A stretch of 64,000 nt of DNA from Nematopogon swammerdamellus (GCA_946902875.1 OX336355.1:8763347-8827346); one strand, 5' to 3'. Positions 1-11,617 are shown, numbered from the stretch's first letter. The notes: generated by a model not told the origin, from the letters alone. Made by a program: numbers and translations.

Positions 1-7
1 AAAAAAA

Positions 8-92
8 TTACGGAATTTCGATTGAAGTGATTCTAATAATGAGTACTTTCCATTCGTGAAGTTTCTCAAGCCTATCCTGAAATACCCGTAGA
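8..92. mobile_element. Right-end fragment of the same MITE
   Basis: The sequence from ACGGAATTTCGATTGAAGTG through GTTTCTCAAGCCTATCCTGA matches 1995-2082 of the 1651-2088 element with small differences. The left half lies outside the window or is lost. Confidence 0.55.
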
Positions 93-1650
93 TAGCTGGC
101 ACAGGTGGCTATCACTTTTTTGTCCGCCTTATAGCTGGCATGGCGCCTCTCTGAGCGTGGCTTCGCGAGGAGTGGTGTTATTGGCTGTGTCGGATATTCC
201 GTTGAAGTTTTGGGCACATACACTCGTGCCAGCTGTCTATGAAGAAAACTATAATAAATCAATACTAATAGGGTACCTGAGTTCACAACAAATAACCATA
301 GATAGAAGTATCGTGTAATGCACTAATGCTTATTTTAATATTTTCCATTCGCACAAACGAGCATCTTGTGTCTGCAGCTAAAAGAAATACTTTATACCGA
401 GTGGGTAGGTACGGCACCTACTCATCGCGGCAAAGTGGACAGCACAGTGCCTGGCCAGTGTATTCTGCAGGTACAGAAGAATGCTTTCAGACACCGCACG
501 GCGTTAACCGCGCACGCTCGGGAGGGTGGGCGAGGGTGGATATATTAATATTTGAAAAGGTCTGTTTTAATTCGTACGGTTTCATATATTCTTCCACGTG
601 ACTTTTTTGTAAGAGATTTTCTATTGTAATTTTCATTCATGCATATCTGTTTTCCCTATCGAACCATGACGAGGGCATTATTACCTCTATGGGTTTCCCA
701 GACAATTATTTATAGTGTGTCCCATGTTACATATTATGATGAAATAATATTTAGCTCCTATAGTAAATACAAATTATTTTTTTATTTTATTACAATTTAA
801 TTAATTTATCAACCCTAGTTGATAGTTGCTAGTTTAATATCCCTTGGTAAATAAAATGTACAGTAAAATTTTTTATAATATTTATTAATTAAAACTCAAC
901 AATGAAATAATAACATCAACGCTACTTAAATAAATTATAAAATGGGTATTAAATAAAATTAAAAATGCTTAATTTAAACTTAAATAATTTCCAAGCAATA
1001 AATTAAATAATGTATTTTTATAATGTACGTACATAGAACGGATAATAAGCAGTTTTGATAATTTATACGTAAATATACATAAAAAAAGCGATTGGTACAA
1101 AATAATTCTTCATCGAGTTTTACTAATTTCACAAAATTCGAGAAAAACCCTAGTACTGTTTTTGTATTTCTTTTCTTTTGAAAGAACCCTGTAGCAGTCG
1201 TCCAAAAATGTTAGTCATGCAATGGCAAAATAAGACGCGCTTCAAGCGAAAGTACTCTTAGTATAAATTAAAAAATATATTGTTTTTATTTTATACTTTT
1301 TATACTGAGTTGCTGTCTTTATTGAACCATTTTGAATAGCAGAATTGTTATCTTAGAGTTAGTAAAATAATAAATAAAACGTTTAACTTAGAATGAAATG
1401 CACAAGTAATATAGATACATAGAAATTAATTCAAACGGACGTGATGTTCATAGCACTAAAAAAAAATTTTGTGCAACCAAACGTCTAAGACTAGCGACAA
1501 AATTGTTTTGTCTCAAATGACTAGTTATATATAACATAACATCGTGTATCACTTCCCTAAACACAATCAGCTTACATCACTACGATTTTGATTAGATTAG
1601 ATAAGCTCTTTAGAGACTCTTATATTTTTAAGCCAACCGAGCGTATTATA
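93..1650. other. AT-rich flank, no gene seen
   Basis: A GC-richer patch at 380-545 gives short plus-strand open frames, but they lack splice sites or similarity to anything recognised. The rest is AT-rich with no coding signal. Confidence 0.4.
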
Positions 1651-2088
1651 CAGGGTGTTTTAGGATAGGGTGTCGTAACTTCAGTGTTCGAAACGGGTCC
1701 ATATTGAAGACGAAAAGCTCTTAAACTTTTTCCCAGATTCGGACATTTTTTGGTGGACGGTTGACGGCCGCCTTTAATAAATAAAAATAAAAAGACTAAC
1801 TTACATGCTTAACTGGTAGAATTGAACGGATGTAGGTAAATTCCAAACACTTAAATTTGAATTACATCAAAAGAAAACTGGCTGGATAGGTCATTACCAC
1901 GATCATTACACTCCCTAGACAGCACTGTTGCCAATCCATCCCATACTCACTGTCCATCGAGTTTTTATTACAATTTTCAATTTTTGTTAAAAAAACGGAA
2001 TTTCGATTTGAGTGATAAGGATTTTTTTCTTCTAATAATGAGTACTTTCTATTCCTGAAGTTTCTCAAGCCTATCCTGAAAGATCCTG
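1651..2088. mobile_element. MITE with CAGGGTG termini and TATA target duplication
   Basis: The left end (CAGGGTGTTTTAGGATAGG) is inverted at the right end (CCTATCCTGAAAGATCCTG). Both ends are flanked by TATA, the likely target duplication. The element is 438 bases and has no coding potential. A second, partial copy of its right end lies at 8-92. Confidence 0.65.
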
Positions 2089-2876
2089 TATATCTGTACA
2101 GTAAAAAGAAACCACTTATTGCTGCACCTGCTAAAAGCATGTTTTCCTTATCTAAATGATATCATCAGTGTTCACTTCGACAAATACGAAAACAATTTTC
2201 TAACGCTCCATGTTTGTAATCAAAAACGTAGTGCTAATGTCCCTTCGTTCATTGCGACTTACCTAAATTTTTTTCGTTTATGACCATATTAACTTTTACA
2301 CATTAAAAACCTACATTGTTAGCAAATGCGCGTGCAATTTAACATACAATTACAAAATTTAAAATTCATATATGAAAATTAAATATTTCGTTCGACGCAA
2401 CCTGGTAATGATAAAGGGCGAAAACAAAACGACACATCTTGACCACTTACATAAAAACACATAAAATTGTCCGCCATATTGAAACCTATCTTGTAAAGTT
2501 AAACCTACATGTTATTGTCGATCATGCAGTTAAAGATATGTATATAAGCGATAATGTACAAAACCTTCATCCGCTCTGATACCCAGTTTGCAATAATATT
2601 TCATAATATTTCGCCATGTATTCAATGAGATAGGTATGTGTGCACCTTAACACTATATGAAGACTTACGTTTTAGCAAGCCAAGGTATCCTTATGGTCTT
2701 TTCAGACGGCAATGTAAAGTCGAAAGTTTTAAATAACATTTTAATCTTTAATCTTTATAGAACCGAGATTTCAAAAGAAAAAGGGACTTTGAACCACGTT
2801 CTAGAATTGATATAATATAGAGCACAGCAAACTTTAGTTAAAGGTTCTGGTGACGCTGCGCACTGCCGCATTACCT
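2089..2876. other. AT-rich flank downstream of cassette B, nothing identified
   Basis: No open frame, repeat or structured element could be supported between the MITE and the polyadenylation signal of cassette B. Confidence 0.4.
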
Positions 2877-2882
2877 TTTATT
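2877..2882 (-). terminator. Candidate polyadenylation signal for cassette B
   Basis: AATAAA on the minus strand, about 140 bases beyond the cassette B stop codon. It is the first such signal downstream. Its spacing is reasonable for a short 3' UTR. Confidence 0.4.
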
Positions 2883-3019
2883 GGAAGCATCTCCGCGTAT
2901 ATTTGAAACCCCCGTAATTATGCATTGAAGGGAATTCGATTGCAATGAAATCATTGTTTTGTATGTGTTTCGTTGTCATGAAACGCAATCGCAAACCGGG
3001 TGATGATATATTAAGGAGA

Positions 3020-3197
3020 TTATACACGACGTGGTCTCGGGGCAGCATGGTGAGGTTGCTGGATCACGAAAGGCTCAGGTTGCTCGACGCCGTCTTCCGT
3101 TCCTGTCAGCATCTGAAGATACTTGAAGGAACGAGACTGGACCGGACGCTCGCGGCCCTGACCACTCCAGCGCGGCTGATAGCTGATCTGGTACTCC
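3020..3197 (-). CDS. Cassette B terminal coding exon
   Basis: The acceptor is CTCTTCATGCAG. The first base completes CGG begun at the 3777 donor, then 58 codons lead to TAA. The peptide begins EYQISYQPRWSG, contains VQSRSFKYLQMLTGTEDG, and ends RPRRV. The core QSRSFKYLQMLTGT aligns with QSKAFRVLQTITGT of cassette A, and the splice phase is identical. An 86-codon open frame on the opposite strand here is a shadow. I recall S-F-[RK]-x-L-Q motifs near the end of the PDZ-LIM/Zasp linker region, but that comparison is from memory and unchecked. Confidence 0.85.
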
Positions 3198-3776
3198 CTG
3201 CATGAAGAGAAACTGAGGATTACTAAGAGTACAGAACTGCTGAAAATATCGTATCGTGGCAGGGAAGTTCTAAGAATCCATGGGTATTTTTGTGCTCAAA
3301 ACGAAAGTCCCAATACGAATATACTGAAAGGTTAGGTTCAATGTAGACCTGGAAGAGGCCTGCTAGACAGAATATATAAAGAAATATGGCGGCCTGTATA
3401 TTTCGTCAAATTAGTATTAGTGTGTTCTTTTCTTTAAGAGTATGTTTGAACCTTTACTCATTGCGGCTTACTTCCATACATAAATTATTGGTCACTATTC
3501 ACTGATTGATAAGGGGTAATATTGAAATTACATTCACACGTGATTTGAATTAAAAAAAAACTAAAACTGAGAGAAACCCTAAAGCAGCAAAACCAACAAG
3601 ACGTAACGACACAGTTTAGTCTTCCTGGAAAGATAGAATCTCCGATGAAGTCAGAAGCACTGAACTCTCTTGGACCTGCGCCAAACAAATCGAGTCAGAC
3701 GTGGGTGAAGCCACATAAACGCCGTTTGTTACGCAAAACAAGTTATAAACAATGAATGAGAAGCGAGGCTACTCAC

Positions 3777-6580
3777 CGAGGTTCAGTGGGAGAGCGGACG
3801 TGATAAGCCGGCACTTGAGGGTTGTGATAAGTCTTGGACGGCTGAGCTGCAGTCTGGGGGGCGGGCGCCTCGCTGTAATGCTGAGGGGCGGGTGAAATCA
3901 CCTGTGGCTGCTCCTGGGTTTCCCATGGTAGGGTGTATCCATTATTGTTGGCGGGAGCGTAAGACGCCGGAGACTGGTAGCTATTGGCGTTGTACCTATC
4001 AACGGATACACCGCGAGCCCTGTCCAAATTAGGGGAGTCGAGACGCGTCTTGACGAAAGCGCTCACAGGTCTTCTGTTAAGCGTGCTGGTTTTGCTCCAA
4101 TCCTGTGTCGTCTGTTGCTGCAACGATTCTGAATCAAAGCTTCTCTCCCTCCAGGAGCGCGGGCGGAGTGTCTGACTCCACGTGGGCTGCGGAGTGTAGG
4201 TTGCGGAAGGGTTTTTGGGATACTTTGTCTCGTCGGTCCAAGGCGGTTGGATGACGGTCGTCTCCTCGACCTTTGTACTCTTTTCAGTGAACTCGCGCAA
4301 TTCCTTACGCCACGGGGGTTCAACCTCCTCGACGGGCTCCACGTTGTCGTAGTAATATTGAGGAGAAGCATCCCATTGAGGCTGAATTTTGGATTCCGCT
4401 GGGATGTAAGTAGATTCGGGCACGGAGATGTATCGTCTTTCGTACTCGCTGTAATAGGTTTTGCGGCCAGGCGTTTGTTTCGGACCCGGAGTTACTTGTT
4501 TTACAAAGGATGCATTCGGTGCAGGGGGTTGATACGACACGGGGGGCGGTTTTGAGTAATTTTGCTGCGGTGGGGGATTCCACGCTGGCGCTGCGCTGGG
4601 AGCGGCAGCGGGCGCAGTCGACGGCGCCTGATAATATGGAGATGGTTGGCTCTCCCAGGGTGGTGGCACATATCCAGTGGAGTACTGCTGCGGCACAGTC
4701 GACTGTTGAGTGTAACTCTCAGTTGTATTTTTATTGCTCATGAATGAGTACTGGTTAGATTGGGCATTAATGCTCGGAAGGCGGTCGAGATTGCCTAGAT
4801 TGCTAGAACCCCAGGCGCTGGGTTTCGGGGCATAACTTGGAGCTTCAGGCTGGTAAGTAGGAGCGGAGTAAGGTGCGTTGTCACTGTAGGCCGGTTGCTG
4901 CCACGATTGTTGTTGTTGTGGTTGTGGTGTTGTAGGTTTTACGTTATTGTAAAGGACGTTACTGGTTGGCTGTGGAGTTTGATACCACTGCGAATTACTG
5001 ATGGAACTAGGCTTCACGTTGCTAACGTTCACTACTTCAGATTGTGGTTCCTGATTGTATTGGTTGCTGGTAACGGTTTCGTAGCTTTGGTTAGACTGAT
5101 AGTTGTATGTGTTTTGGTAACTTTCAGGCGGTGCGACTTGACGTTCAGTGCTTAGTCTGTCTAATAGCAGGCTATGCCTTCGTTCAGGTTTCCGCTCTTG
5201 GGTGAAGGTCGGAGTATAGGGTTTGGCGGGCTGAGGAGATGTCGAGATTCTCTCTCTGGTTGGAGGAGCAAAATAAGTTCTCACTGTTGGTACGCCGTGT
5301 TGGGTCAATTGTTCGTACGAATTGTCCAGTGACTTCGTCGTTCTATTAACAGTTACCACATTTTCAACCCGATGCAACTCAGTCTGAGTACTCACGGGTC
5401 GTCCGTAAGTATCATCGGATACACTAGATGTAATCTCTGTAGTTTCCGTTTTACTGGTAGTGTGTACTTCCGGTACGGGGGTCGACGTGATGGTCTCTTT
5501 AGTAGTTTCAGATTTCTCTGTTTTGATATGCACGTTTTCTTTTTCATCTTGTTGTTCTTTTGGTTGTTCCGGTTTGGCTACGGGCTTCTCAGGTTCAGCT
5601 TCAGGTTCCTCGGTTTCTTCGGGTTCTTCGGTCTCTTCGGGTTCCTCGGTCTCTTCGGGTTCTTCTACTTCTTCTCTTGCACTCGTATCAGTCTTTTCAG
5701 CAGGTACAGGAGAGGCCACTTCTCTCTCCGGCTCCGGCTTTTTAGGTTCTACTTTTTCAGATACTTCCTCTTCCTCTTCTTCGGATTCCTCCTCTTCCTC
5801 TTCGGATTCTTGCGACACGCCGTTCACTTGAGCTGTTTTTGTTTTTGTTTCTTCTACCACTTTTTCTTGTACAACTTTTTCTTCTACCACTTTTTCTTTC
5901 ACTACTTTCTCTTCTACAACTTCATCTTCAACCTCCTCTTCCTCTTCCTCTTCTTCTTCAGATTCTTCTTTTGCGGGTTTGTTTTGTGCTTTAGGCGGTT
6001 CTGGTTGTTTGGATTTTTGTATCACAACTTCTTCTACGCGTTCTTCTTCTTCAGCCTCTTCTTCCTCTTCTTCTTCTTCACTTGGAGAAGCTTCTTTTAC
6101 AGCGGTTTTTTTTACCTCTACTGGTTTTGTAATTTTGGTTTCCTCTTTCGTTTCGGTTTTTGTTGTAGTTTTCTCAGTCACCGTTTTAGATTCAGACGAA
6201 GACGTTTTAGATTGTTTCTCTCCGTTTTGTTGAACGGAAGTTGTTTTAGAACTTTCTTCCTGCTCTTCTACCTCTTCCTCTTCTTCTTCGCTTTCTTCCT
6301 GGATAACTGCTTTGGCTTCTTCCTTAGAAAGGATTCTTGTCTCTTTTTGAACTTTGGAGTCTTCCACCTTTCCATTAATTATCGTATTTGTTGTGGTAGT
6401 TTTGGTTTCTTCTACTGTACCGTCAGGGAGAATCTTCCTTTCAATTTCAACTGCAGTAGAAATGGTCTTCTTAGGTTTTGTTACTTTAATTGTTGCTTCC
6501 ACCTCTACATTTTCTTCCGCGCTCGAATCTTTTGATGGAGATTTCTTTTTCGATTTAACTTTTTTGTCCTCGGTGTTGCT
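3777..6580 (-). CDS. Cassette B 2.8 kb coding exon
   Basis: The acceptor TTTAAATTTCAG precedes AGC AAC ACC, and the exon runs 934 codons plus two bases to a consensus donor (CCTCG then GTGAGT). There is no ATG at the left of the open frame, and the GTG near 6502 is only an internal codon. The first 25 residues are lysine-rich (SNTEDKKVKSKKK). A segment ERKILPDGTVEETKTTT follows. Then come about 280 residues of acidic low complexity, including repeated VVEEKVVKEKVV, poly-E runs and four copies of TEEPEE. The C-terminal half is Q-, P-, Y- and S-rich with tryptophan motifs (EPPWRKELREF, QPPWTDE, LPWETQE), comparable with the PW motifs of cassette A. The protein should be largely disordered. The opposite strand has long open frames made of the codon complements, which are shadows. 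Confidence 0.88.
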
Positions 6581-6607
6581 CTGAAATTTAAAATAAATGC
6601 ATGTATT

Positions 6608-6780
6608 AATGGTCAGTACCTGGGTGACCGAGCTTCGCTCGGCGTCTACCTATCTGCCTACCTATCTAGAGAAACTTGAAAAAATAACTTTTTCTAAATT
6701 TTGATCGAAATCGTTTGATCCAGAGCCGTTTCCGAGAAACCAATTAAATATATATATACAAGTTAAGCTCACTTAAAGTA
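6608..6780 (-). mobile_element. Helitron-like repeat fragment
   Basis: It contains GACCGAGCTTCGCTCGGCG, a short GC-rich hairpin, then TATCTGCCTACCTATCTAGA and CTCACTTAAAGTAACAGGAT. The same sequence in inverted orientation occurs at 32850-33030. It sits in the intron between the 7.2 kb and 6.6 kb exons. The Helitron assignment comes from the terminal hairpin and is tentative. Confidence 0.45.
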
Positions 6781-7118
6781 ACAGGATTGATAATTAAATT
6801 CGTTGAAATATTTAACATGATTCCTAATTGTATATTGGGTGATTAGAACTACTAAGCATACATTACATACTATATTAAAATTACCAAATTAGGTGCAGAG
6901 TGACATATAAAGAAGGGACAATTTTAAAACAACGCATAAACTGCTACTGAATGTACGGCTTACAGCGATTATAAGATCGAAGCGAGCGCTCGAGATCTAG
7001 CAATGATGTTGAAATAAAATTCGAAAATCCGCGTAACCTAAATACGTCCGACCGATCTATTTCCGTCTAATGTAATCACATCACCTTATGCGAATAACCG
7101 ATCATATGAGTGTCTCTA

Positions 7119-7124
7119 TTTATT
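7119..7124 (-). terminator. Possible alternative polyadenylation signal (AATAAA)
   Basis: AATAAA on the minus strand lies about 50 bases beyond the TGA at 7174-7176, which would end the cassette B N-terminal exon if its weak donor were bypassed. It could support a short isoform. A chance match in AT-rich DNA is also possible. Confidence 0.25.
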
Positions 7125-7218
7125 TTGGACCGTGAAAAATAACGTAATTTTTTTTCATTTGATTTCACTAAAGTCACACTAACAACAAACAAAAACAAAT
7201 CGTAAAACTCAAAGGAAC

Positions 7219-7869
7219 CTGTAGTATCTGAGAGGGCATCTTAAGAGACGGTTCAAGAAGGATGCTCGGAGTGAGTCTCTCCGCATCCTCGGCGCCGTTC
7301 GTCCAGGGCTGCCCCGCCTGCGCGTGAGTCGGCACAGTGACGAACGGAGATGCCACCTGTGGCGTCTGGTGGGGCGCAGGCGGTGTCGACACGCGCGGAG
7401 GGAAGTTGAAGCCGAGGTTCGCCGTGGCCAAGGGAGACAGTTCAGAACTATTTCTTCTCGGAAGCGGCGGTAAGATCGTCAATGGAGTCTCCCTTATGAG
7501 TTCTGCCCCATTAAGCGGCGCATACGCATACTGCGGCTGGACTCGGTCGATGGAACTTTCGCGCGGTTGGTTCGTAGTACTTCGCGTCCTCAGCAGGGTC
7601 TTGGGATTGGCCGGCAGTTGAAAGGCCGGGAACACCTGGACCGGCAGGTTGTTGTAGTGGGCTGACTGCGGGAAGGCCGCCGGCGGCGCGGTCGGCGACT
7701 GCGCCGACGGTGACGTAACTTCCTGAACGCCTGGGCTCATGGCGTTGCGCATGAGCCGACGCGCCATGCGCTCCGACTTGATCTCGGACAAATCCAGCCC
7801 CCCCGGCGTATACGTGAAGGGCTTTCGCTCCCTCCCCATAGCGTTCTGAATCGCGGCCGGCGGATTCAT
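7219..7869 (-). CDS. Cassette B N-terminal coding exon
   Basis: This encodes 217 residues starting MNPPAAIQNAMGRERK, then KPFTYTPGGLDLSEIKS and MARRLMRNAM, the same block that opens cassette A. The start is chosen because the acceptor (TTTATTGCAG at 7876) is followed by TGAACG and then ATG. The in-frame TGA at the splice boundary blocks any longer N-terminus in this frame. The rest is proline- and serine-rich without a recognisable fold, ending SLKMPSQILQ. The exon appears to end at CAG followed by GTTCCT (phase 0), which fits the phase 0 acceptor at 6580, but GTTCCT is a poor donor. If it is not used, the frame continues 15 codons to TGA at 7174-7176, giving a short protein. A cytoskeletal scaffold role is inferred only from shared motifs and composition. 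Confidence 0.75.
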
Positions 7870-8098
7870 CGTTCACTGCAATAAATTTCAAAAACCTATG
7901 TAGCGTCCATCTCTTAAGAGTGAAAACGACGAAAACTTCGGGCAGTTATCGCCGCCTCGCGTCTTCCTAGCCGCACAGATTTAGTTCAAGCGTGTTTCAG
8001 AAAAAAACATCTTTCTCAAAAACAATTCGGAAGCACGCACGCTACATCGCGAATTGGCAATTTGACAGAACTGCACGGGATAAACTTCGGATACTTAC

Positions 8099-8237
8099 AA
8101 GCTTTTAGTCGCCGCAATAAATTTAATACGGCCCTCTCGTCCCAGGGTTCAGATGACGAGGCACCAACTGCATGAGTTACATCACTATAATTCGAGCCTC
8201 TCACTGAGTCTACGGCTGTCAAAATTCACTTCACTGA
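8099..8237 (-). other. Probable noncoding first exon of cassette B
   Basis: The stretch runs from the candidate initiator to a consensus donor (GCTT then GTAAGTATCC; GT at 8097-8098). Splicing to the acceptor at 7876-7877 removes a 210-base intron. It contains a short upstream ORF beginning MTAVDSVRG. That ORF would run into the next exon in a different frame from the conserved PFTYTPGG frame, so it is treated as an upstream ORF and not as the protein N-terminus. Confidence 0.4.
8232..8237 (-). promoter_or_regulatory. Candidate initiator (TCAGTG) for cassette B
   Basis: On the minus strand the sequence reads GTTCTCTCAGTGAAGTG, matching the arthropod initiator TCAGT. It lies about 140 bases upstream of a perfect GTAAGTA donor. 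A GC-rich block sits further upstream at 8380-8470. No clear TATA box was seen. Transcription start data would be needed to confirm it. Confidence 0.35.
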
Positions 8238-8379
8238 GAGAACGTCACTCGTTTTGAGGTTCGATGGAGTTTCGAAAATTAAATTATTGTTATCGCGGGT
8301 CTAAAGATAGAGCAGACGGTCGGTTGCGAGAGGTTTCATTTGAATTTAGAAATAAATGCGGAGGAGAGAAGATGTATGG

Positions 8380-8470
8380 GAGAGCGAGCCCGGCGCGCGG
8401 CGAGCGGCCGCGTACTGCCGCGCCGCGCCGCCGGCCGCACCGCTCACACCCGCTCCTGCCGCTACGCCAT
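8380..8470. promoter_or_regulatory. GC-rich island upstream of cassette B
   Basis: A CpG-dense block in AT-rich DNA, about 150 bases upstream of the candidate initiator. It may be a promoter-proximal element or a further 5' exon on the minus strand. Nothing in it fixes a function. Confidence 0.3.
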
Positions 8471-9096
8471 GTATTTCCGTCCACGACCTCAATAACGGCG
8501 CCGTGTCTTCAATTTGTCTCGAACAAATCGTCAAAACAAACACATACTTTACTTCCGATAGGGCGGCGATTATCCACTTGGATCCCCGAGTACACAATGA
8601 CAAACCACTCACGATTTCTTAATTCTTCGATATCAGAGTGCGAAGGCAGTCCGCGTTTGCACGCGCCTTTGTATCGCTAAGAGTGTTACATACATGAATG
8701 TTTTCACTTTGTCATGAATTGCTGCATCTGTCACAAATCAGCACATGCGTATTTAAGCAGTGGCAAACATTTTTGTAAAGTATACTAAGTGTACATTGAA
8801 AAAATTTCAAGTGCAATTTCTTGTCAGTTCTTCTTCGCTGTGATAATCGACGGAATGTTACAATGTAAATATGACAAATCTGAGCGCAGTGTACTGCCAA
8901 TAGATGCAAAATAAACAATAAACAACAATACAGTTGAGTGTTGGATACAATTAATTTTAAGGCGCAAATAAGACTCAAAAGGTCAACTTTAAACGAAATT
9001 ATTGCGCTATTGGTAAAGATGAAAAATCTGTAAAAAATATGTTTTATGTATTGATCTTTAATTAACAAACATAGCGAAAAAAATATATTATACTAC

Positions 9097-9207
9097 TTTG
9101 GAAAGGTGTGGGGTGTGGGACTAAGCTTGCGATGGCTTCACCGAACATATCCGGGCCCATCGGCAGTAGAGGATGATAATCGAGGTCGGGACTAGCGAGT
9201 GGCCACT
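9097..9207 (-). CDS. Candidate symmetric 111-base exon
   Basis: The minus strand shows an acceptor (TTGGAAATTTAG) followed by codons reading WPLASPDLDYHPLLPMG and continuing PDMFGEAIASLVPHPTPFQ, in sharp contrast to the AT-rich flanks. The possible donor is GTAGTA, giving a phase 1-1 exon of 111 bases. It lies just upstream of the cassette B promoter. No neighbouring exon of matching phase was found in the window, so it would have to join exons outside it or belong to another transcript. The peptide is not recognised. The frame runs open to a TAA at 9062-9064. Confidence 0.3.
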
Positions 9208-10429
9208 CTAAATTTCCAAAAAATAACGAAAAGTACGAAAATTTTACTTTCAAGTTAAATTATCTTGAGAAACATCAATTGTTTCAATAGAAGACCCTCA
9301 TAGAAATATAGATAATATTTTTCCCTACAATCGTAGCGAAAAAAATATTCTTTTCCATCTTTCTAACACGTGAAATTTAATATTATATATACTTAGTGTG
9401 ATTTTCGCGCAAACGTTCTTCGTCGGCGCGACGTATTAGCCACCGCACGAGTAGAACGAATCTCGCACCTATTACATCTGCAAACGGTTCGTGTTTCAAT
9501 CATCAGTGCTGGGTTAGCACGGTTTGAGTCTTATTTCCGCCTTATGAGTCTAAACATCTAGGATAGGGCGGTAGATAATCGGCGAAAGAACGAATGGGAC
9601 AGTCGTACTCGATTATGTAAATTTAGTAGTTTTTGCATGTAGAGTTTTGAATGATAAATTTTTTTATTTTTAAACTGTGAAACCTATAAAAATGCTTTAT
9701 ATTGAGATATGTTATTATGCAAAGTTTCATGATCTAATTAAAAGTATTTATGTAATAATAGGTAGCGATTTTATTGACGGTTTGGAGGTAATTTTGAAAT
9801 TTTTTGTTAACGAAAAAATTCAATGAAATCGTGTTTTTCCACCTATAATAACTAGCGTTAGTACTCAACTTAACCATATATTTATTATCGAGTGTTTGTT
9901 TCAAGTATTGTTGATATAACAGCGGATCAAGCGAATCAATGTGAGGTACCTATTATAGAATCTTAAAACTGAAGTGATATGTTGGCAAAAAAATGATATA
10001 AATATGAAAAATCGACAGTTAACGAAATTTTGGATGTGATTTAGAACGGCAAAAAAATAAAATGATGATCCCAGCGATGTTGATTTTACAGTTATTGAGA
10101 TGTATGAAAAACCAAATTTCACACGCGTTGGACAGACCGTAGAAGAGAAAGTAAGGGGGTGGTAGAAAAGAAGAAGTTAGGTGAAGGAGTGAAAGAGAAT
10201 TACCAACCAAAAGTACGTAGAAGTCCTTCGCTGATGTAGAACAGGGAAGAGCTAACATGTCAAATTGGAACTGGCCAAGAAGCAGAAGATGAAAAGAATG
10301 ATTTTTATAGACGTTACAATGTTCAATAATCATCACAGTTGACAGTTGTCTAGTTAGCCAGACGAAAGCACGAAGAATATATTACTTTACTCTTTGACGA
10401 AGAAGCAACTGTCAACAGAATTCTTATTT
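9208..10429. other. AT-rich intronic DNA, nothing identified
   Basis: No convincing open frame. Short minus-strand frames between 9901 and 10336 have AT-driven composition and no splice context. Confidence 0.35.
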
Positions 10430-10552
10430 ACAACACTGTCATTAAATTTATTTGACTAAAATATACACAATACACAACAGCCTACAAAATACAACTATAA
10501 GTACATTAATACACTAAAACTAAAACTAATCTAAAATTAATATCCAGAAAAC

Positions 10553-11590
10553 CTACAAAAAATAAATTTCTGAAAAGTCCGCCGAAGCCCCGTCTCTGCC
10601 AACGCCAAGTGTACCCAGTACGCTCGCCGCGTTACCCCTCTGAATCTCAATACTAATCCGCCGTTTAAGGAATGCTTTGGAACGACGGTCGCCAGTCCTC
10701 TCCGCGAGAAGCTTTCCCAGCTTCTCCGTGAAAACCTTGGTTTCAGACGACCATGGTCCCAAAGTCTCCACGGCGAAAGGTTGAAACTCAAAGCGGTCAC
10801 GCAGCGAGCTATACAATCTCGTCTTGGCGGCGGCAGCCTTGTTTGCCGCGGCCCCGGCAGACAAGGAGGTAACGGGAACATGGCTGGGGGCCAGGGTGTC
10901 CACGCATGTGGCGTCCCACACTAGAGCCCTCCCCCGGCTCCACGGCAGTAGGGTCACGCCGTCAGGTCTCTTATGGTCACCGCGGCTAAGGCCAGGTGGC
11001 TCCAGCATGGACGGAATATTGACTGAAGCCAACGCTCGCTTTATGATGTTATTTAAACCGCAGTGACGGGAGAACCTGCCGGCACTCCTCTGACAAGACA
11101 AGCCATGAATTCCGGAGGAGTCTACGTTCTCACCGCAAACGCAGACGTGTGGTTGACACACCCTCGCACCCAGACGCAGAGCAACAGCAATACTGACCGT
11201 GACTCCGTCTAGGAGCGTACCCAGATTAGGTGACGGGTAGGCCTTAAGCCATGCCCCCGATTCCTCCTCCATTGATGCAAGGATGCGCGCCCGATGTATC
11301 GTGTTTGCCTCAGATAAAAGGCCGTCACGACTTCTTACTACCAAAGGCTCATCCCATAAACGCTGGAGGTGTTTATTTTTTTCGGACGGCTCGTCAATGT
11401 CTGGACACAGCGACTTCCAGCTCTCCACTGCTACAGTCATGTTGTCGACCTCAACGTTGTCGCCTAGTGATGGATGCAAGATCTTACACGTGAGCCCGAC
11501 GCATGCGTGAGTGGACGATATGAAGGCTGGAAGTGCTATGTCCGACGCCCGTCTGATACCTATTCCGCCAAGACGTGTGGGCAGAGACGC
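10553..11590 (-). pseudogene. Retrotransposon endonuclease region
   Basis: The frame reads TRLGGIGIRRASDI, then an ATG used by open-frame callers at 11479, and runs to a stop at 10553. A CVCGENVDSSGIHGLSC cluster with a following RH pair resembles a CCHC zinc knuckle. KRPDGVTLLPW followed by ALVWDATCVDTLAPSH supplies the PD and D-x-T features of a restriction-like endonuclease. The C-terminal FAVETLGPW and ISIEIQRGNAASVLGT blocks recur in the truncated copy at 52840-53310. The domain looks largely intact although the polymerase is not. Confidence 0.78.
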
Positions 11591-11617
11591 ATGAGTCCAT
11601 TGTGAATTTTGAAAATT

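Noticed and set aside
2945..3205. 86-codon plus-strand open frame
   Set aside because: It lies opposite the cassette B terminal exon, which has splice sites, correct phase and a motif shared with cassette A.
3773..6502. Start codon of the 2.8 kb exon at 6502
   Set aside because: The codon is GTG inside an open frame that extends to a good splice acceptor at 6581-6582.
5372..6535. 387-codon plus-strand open frame rich in F and L
   Set aside because: It is the complement of the acidic E/K-rich codons of the cassette B exon; the residue mix is an artefact.
7511..7891. 126-codon minus-strand frame overlapping the MNPPA exon
   Set aside because: The PFTYTPGG frame is conserved with cassette A; the alternative frame is GC-driven and has no parallel.
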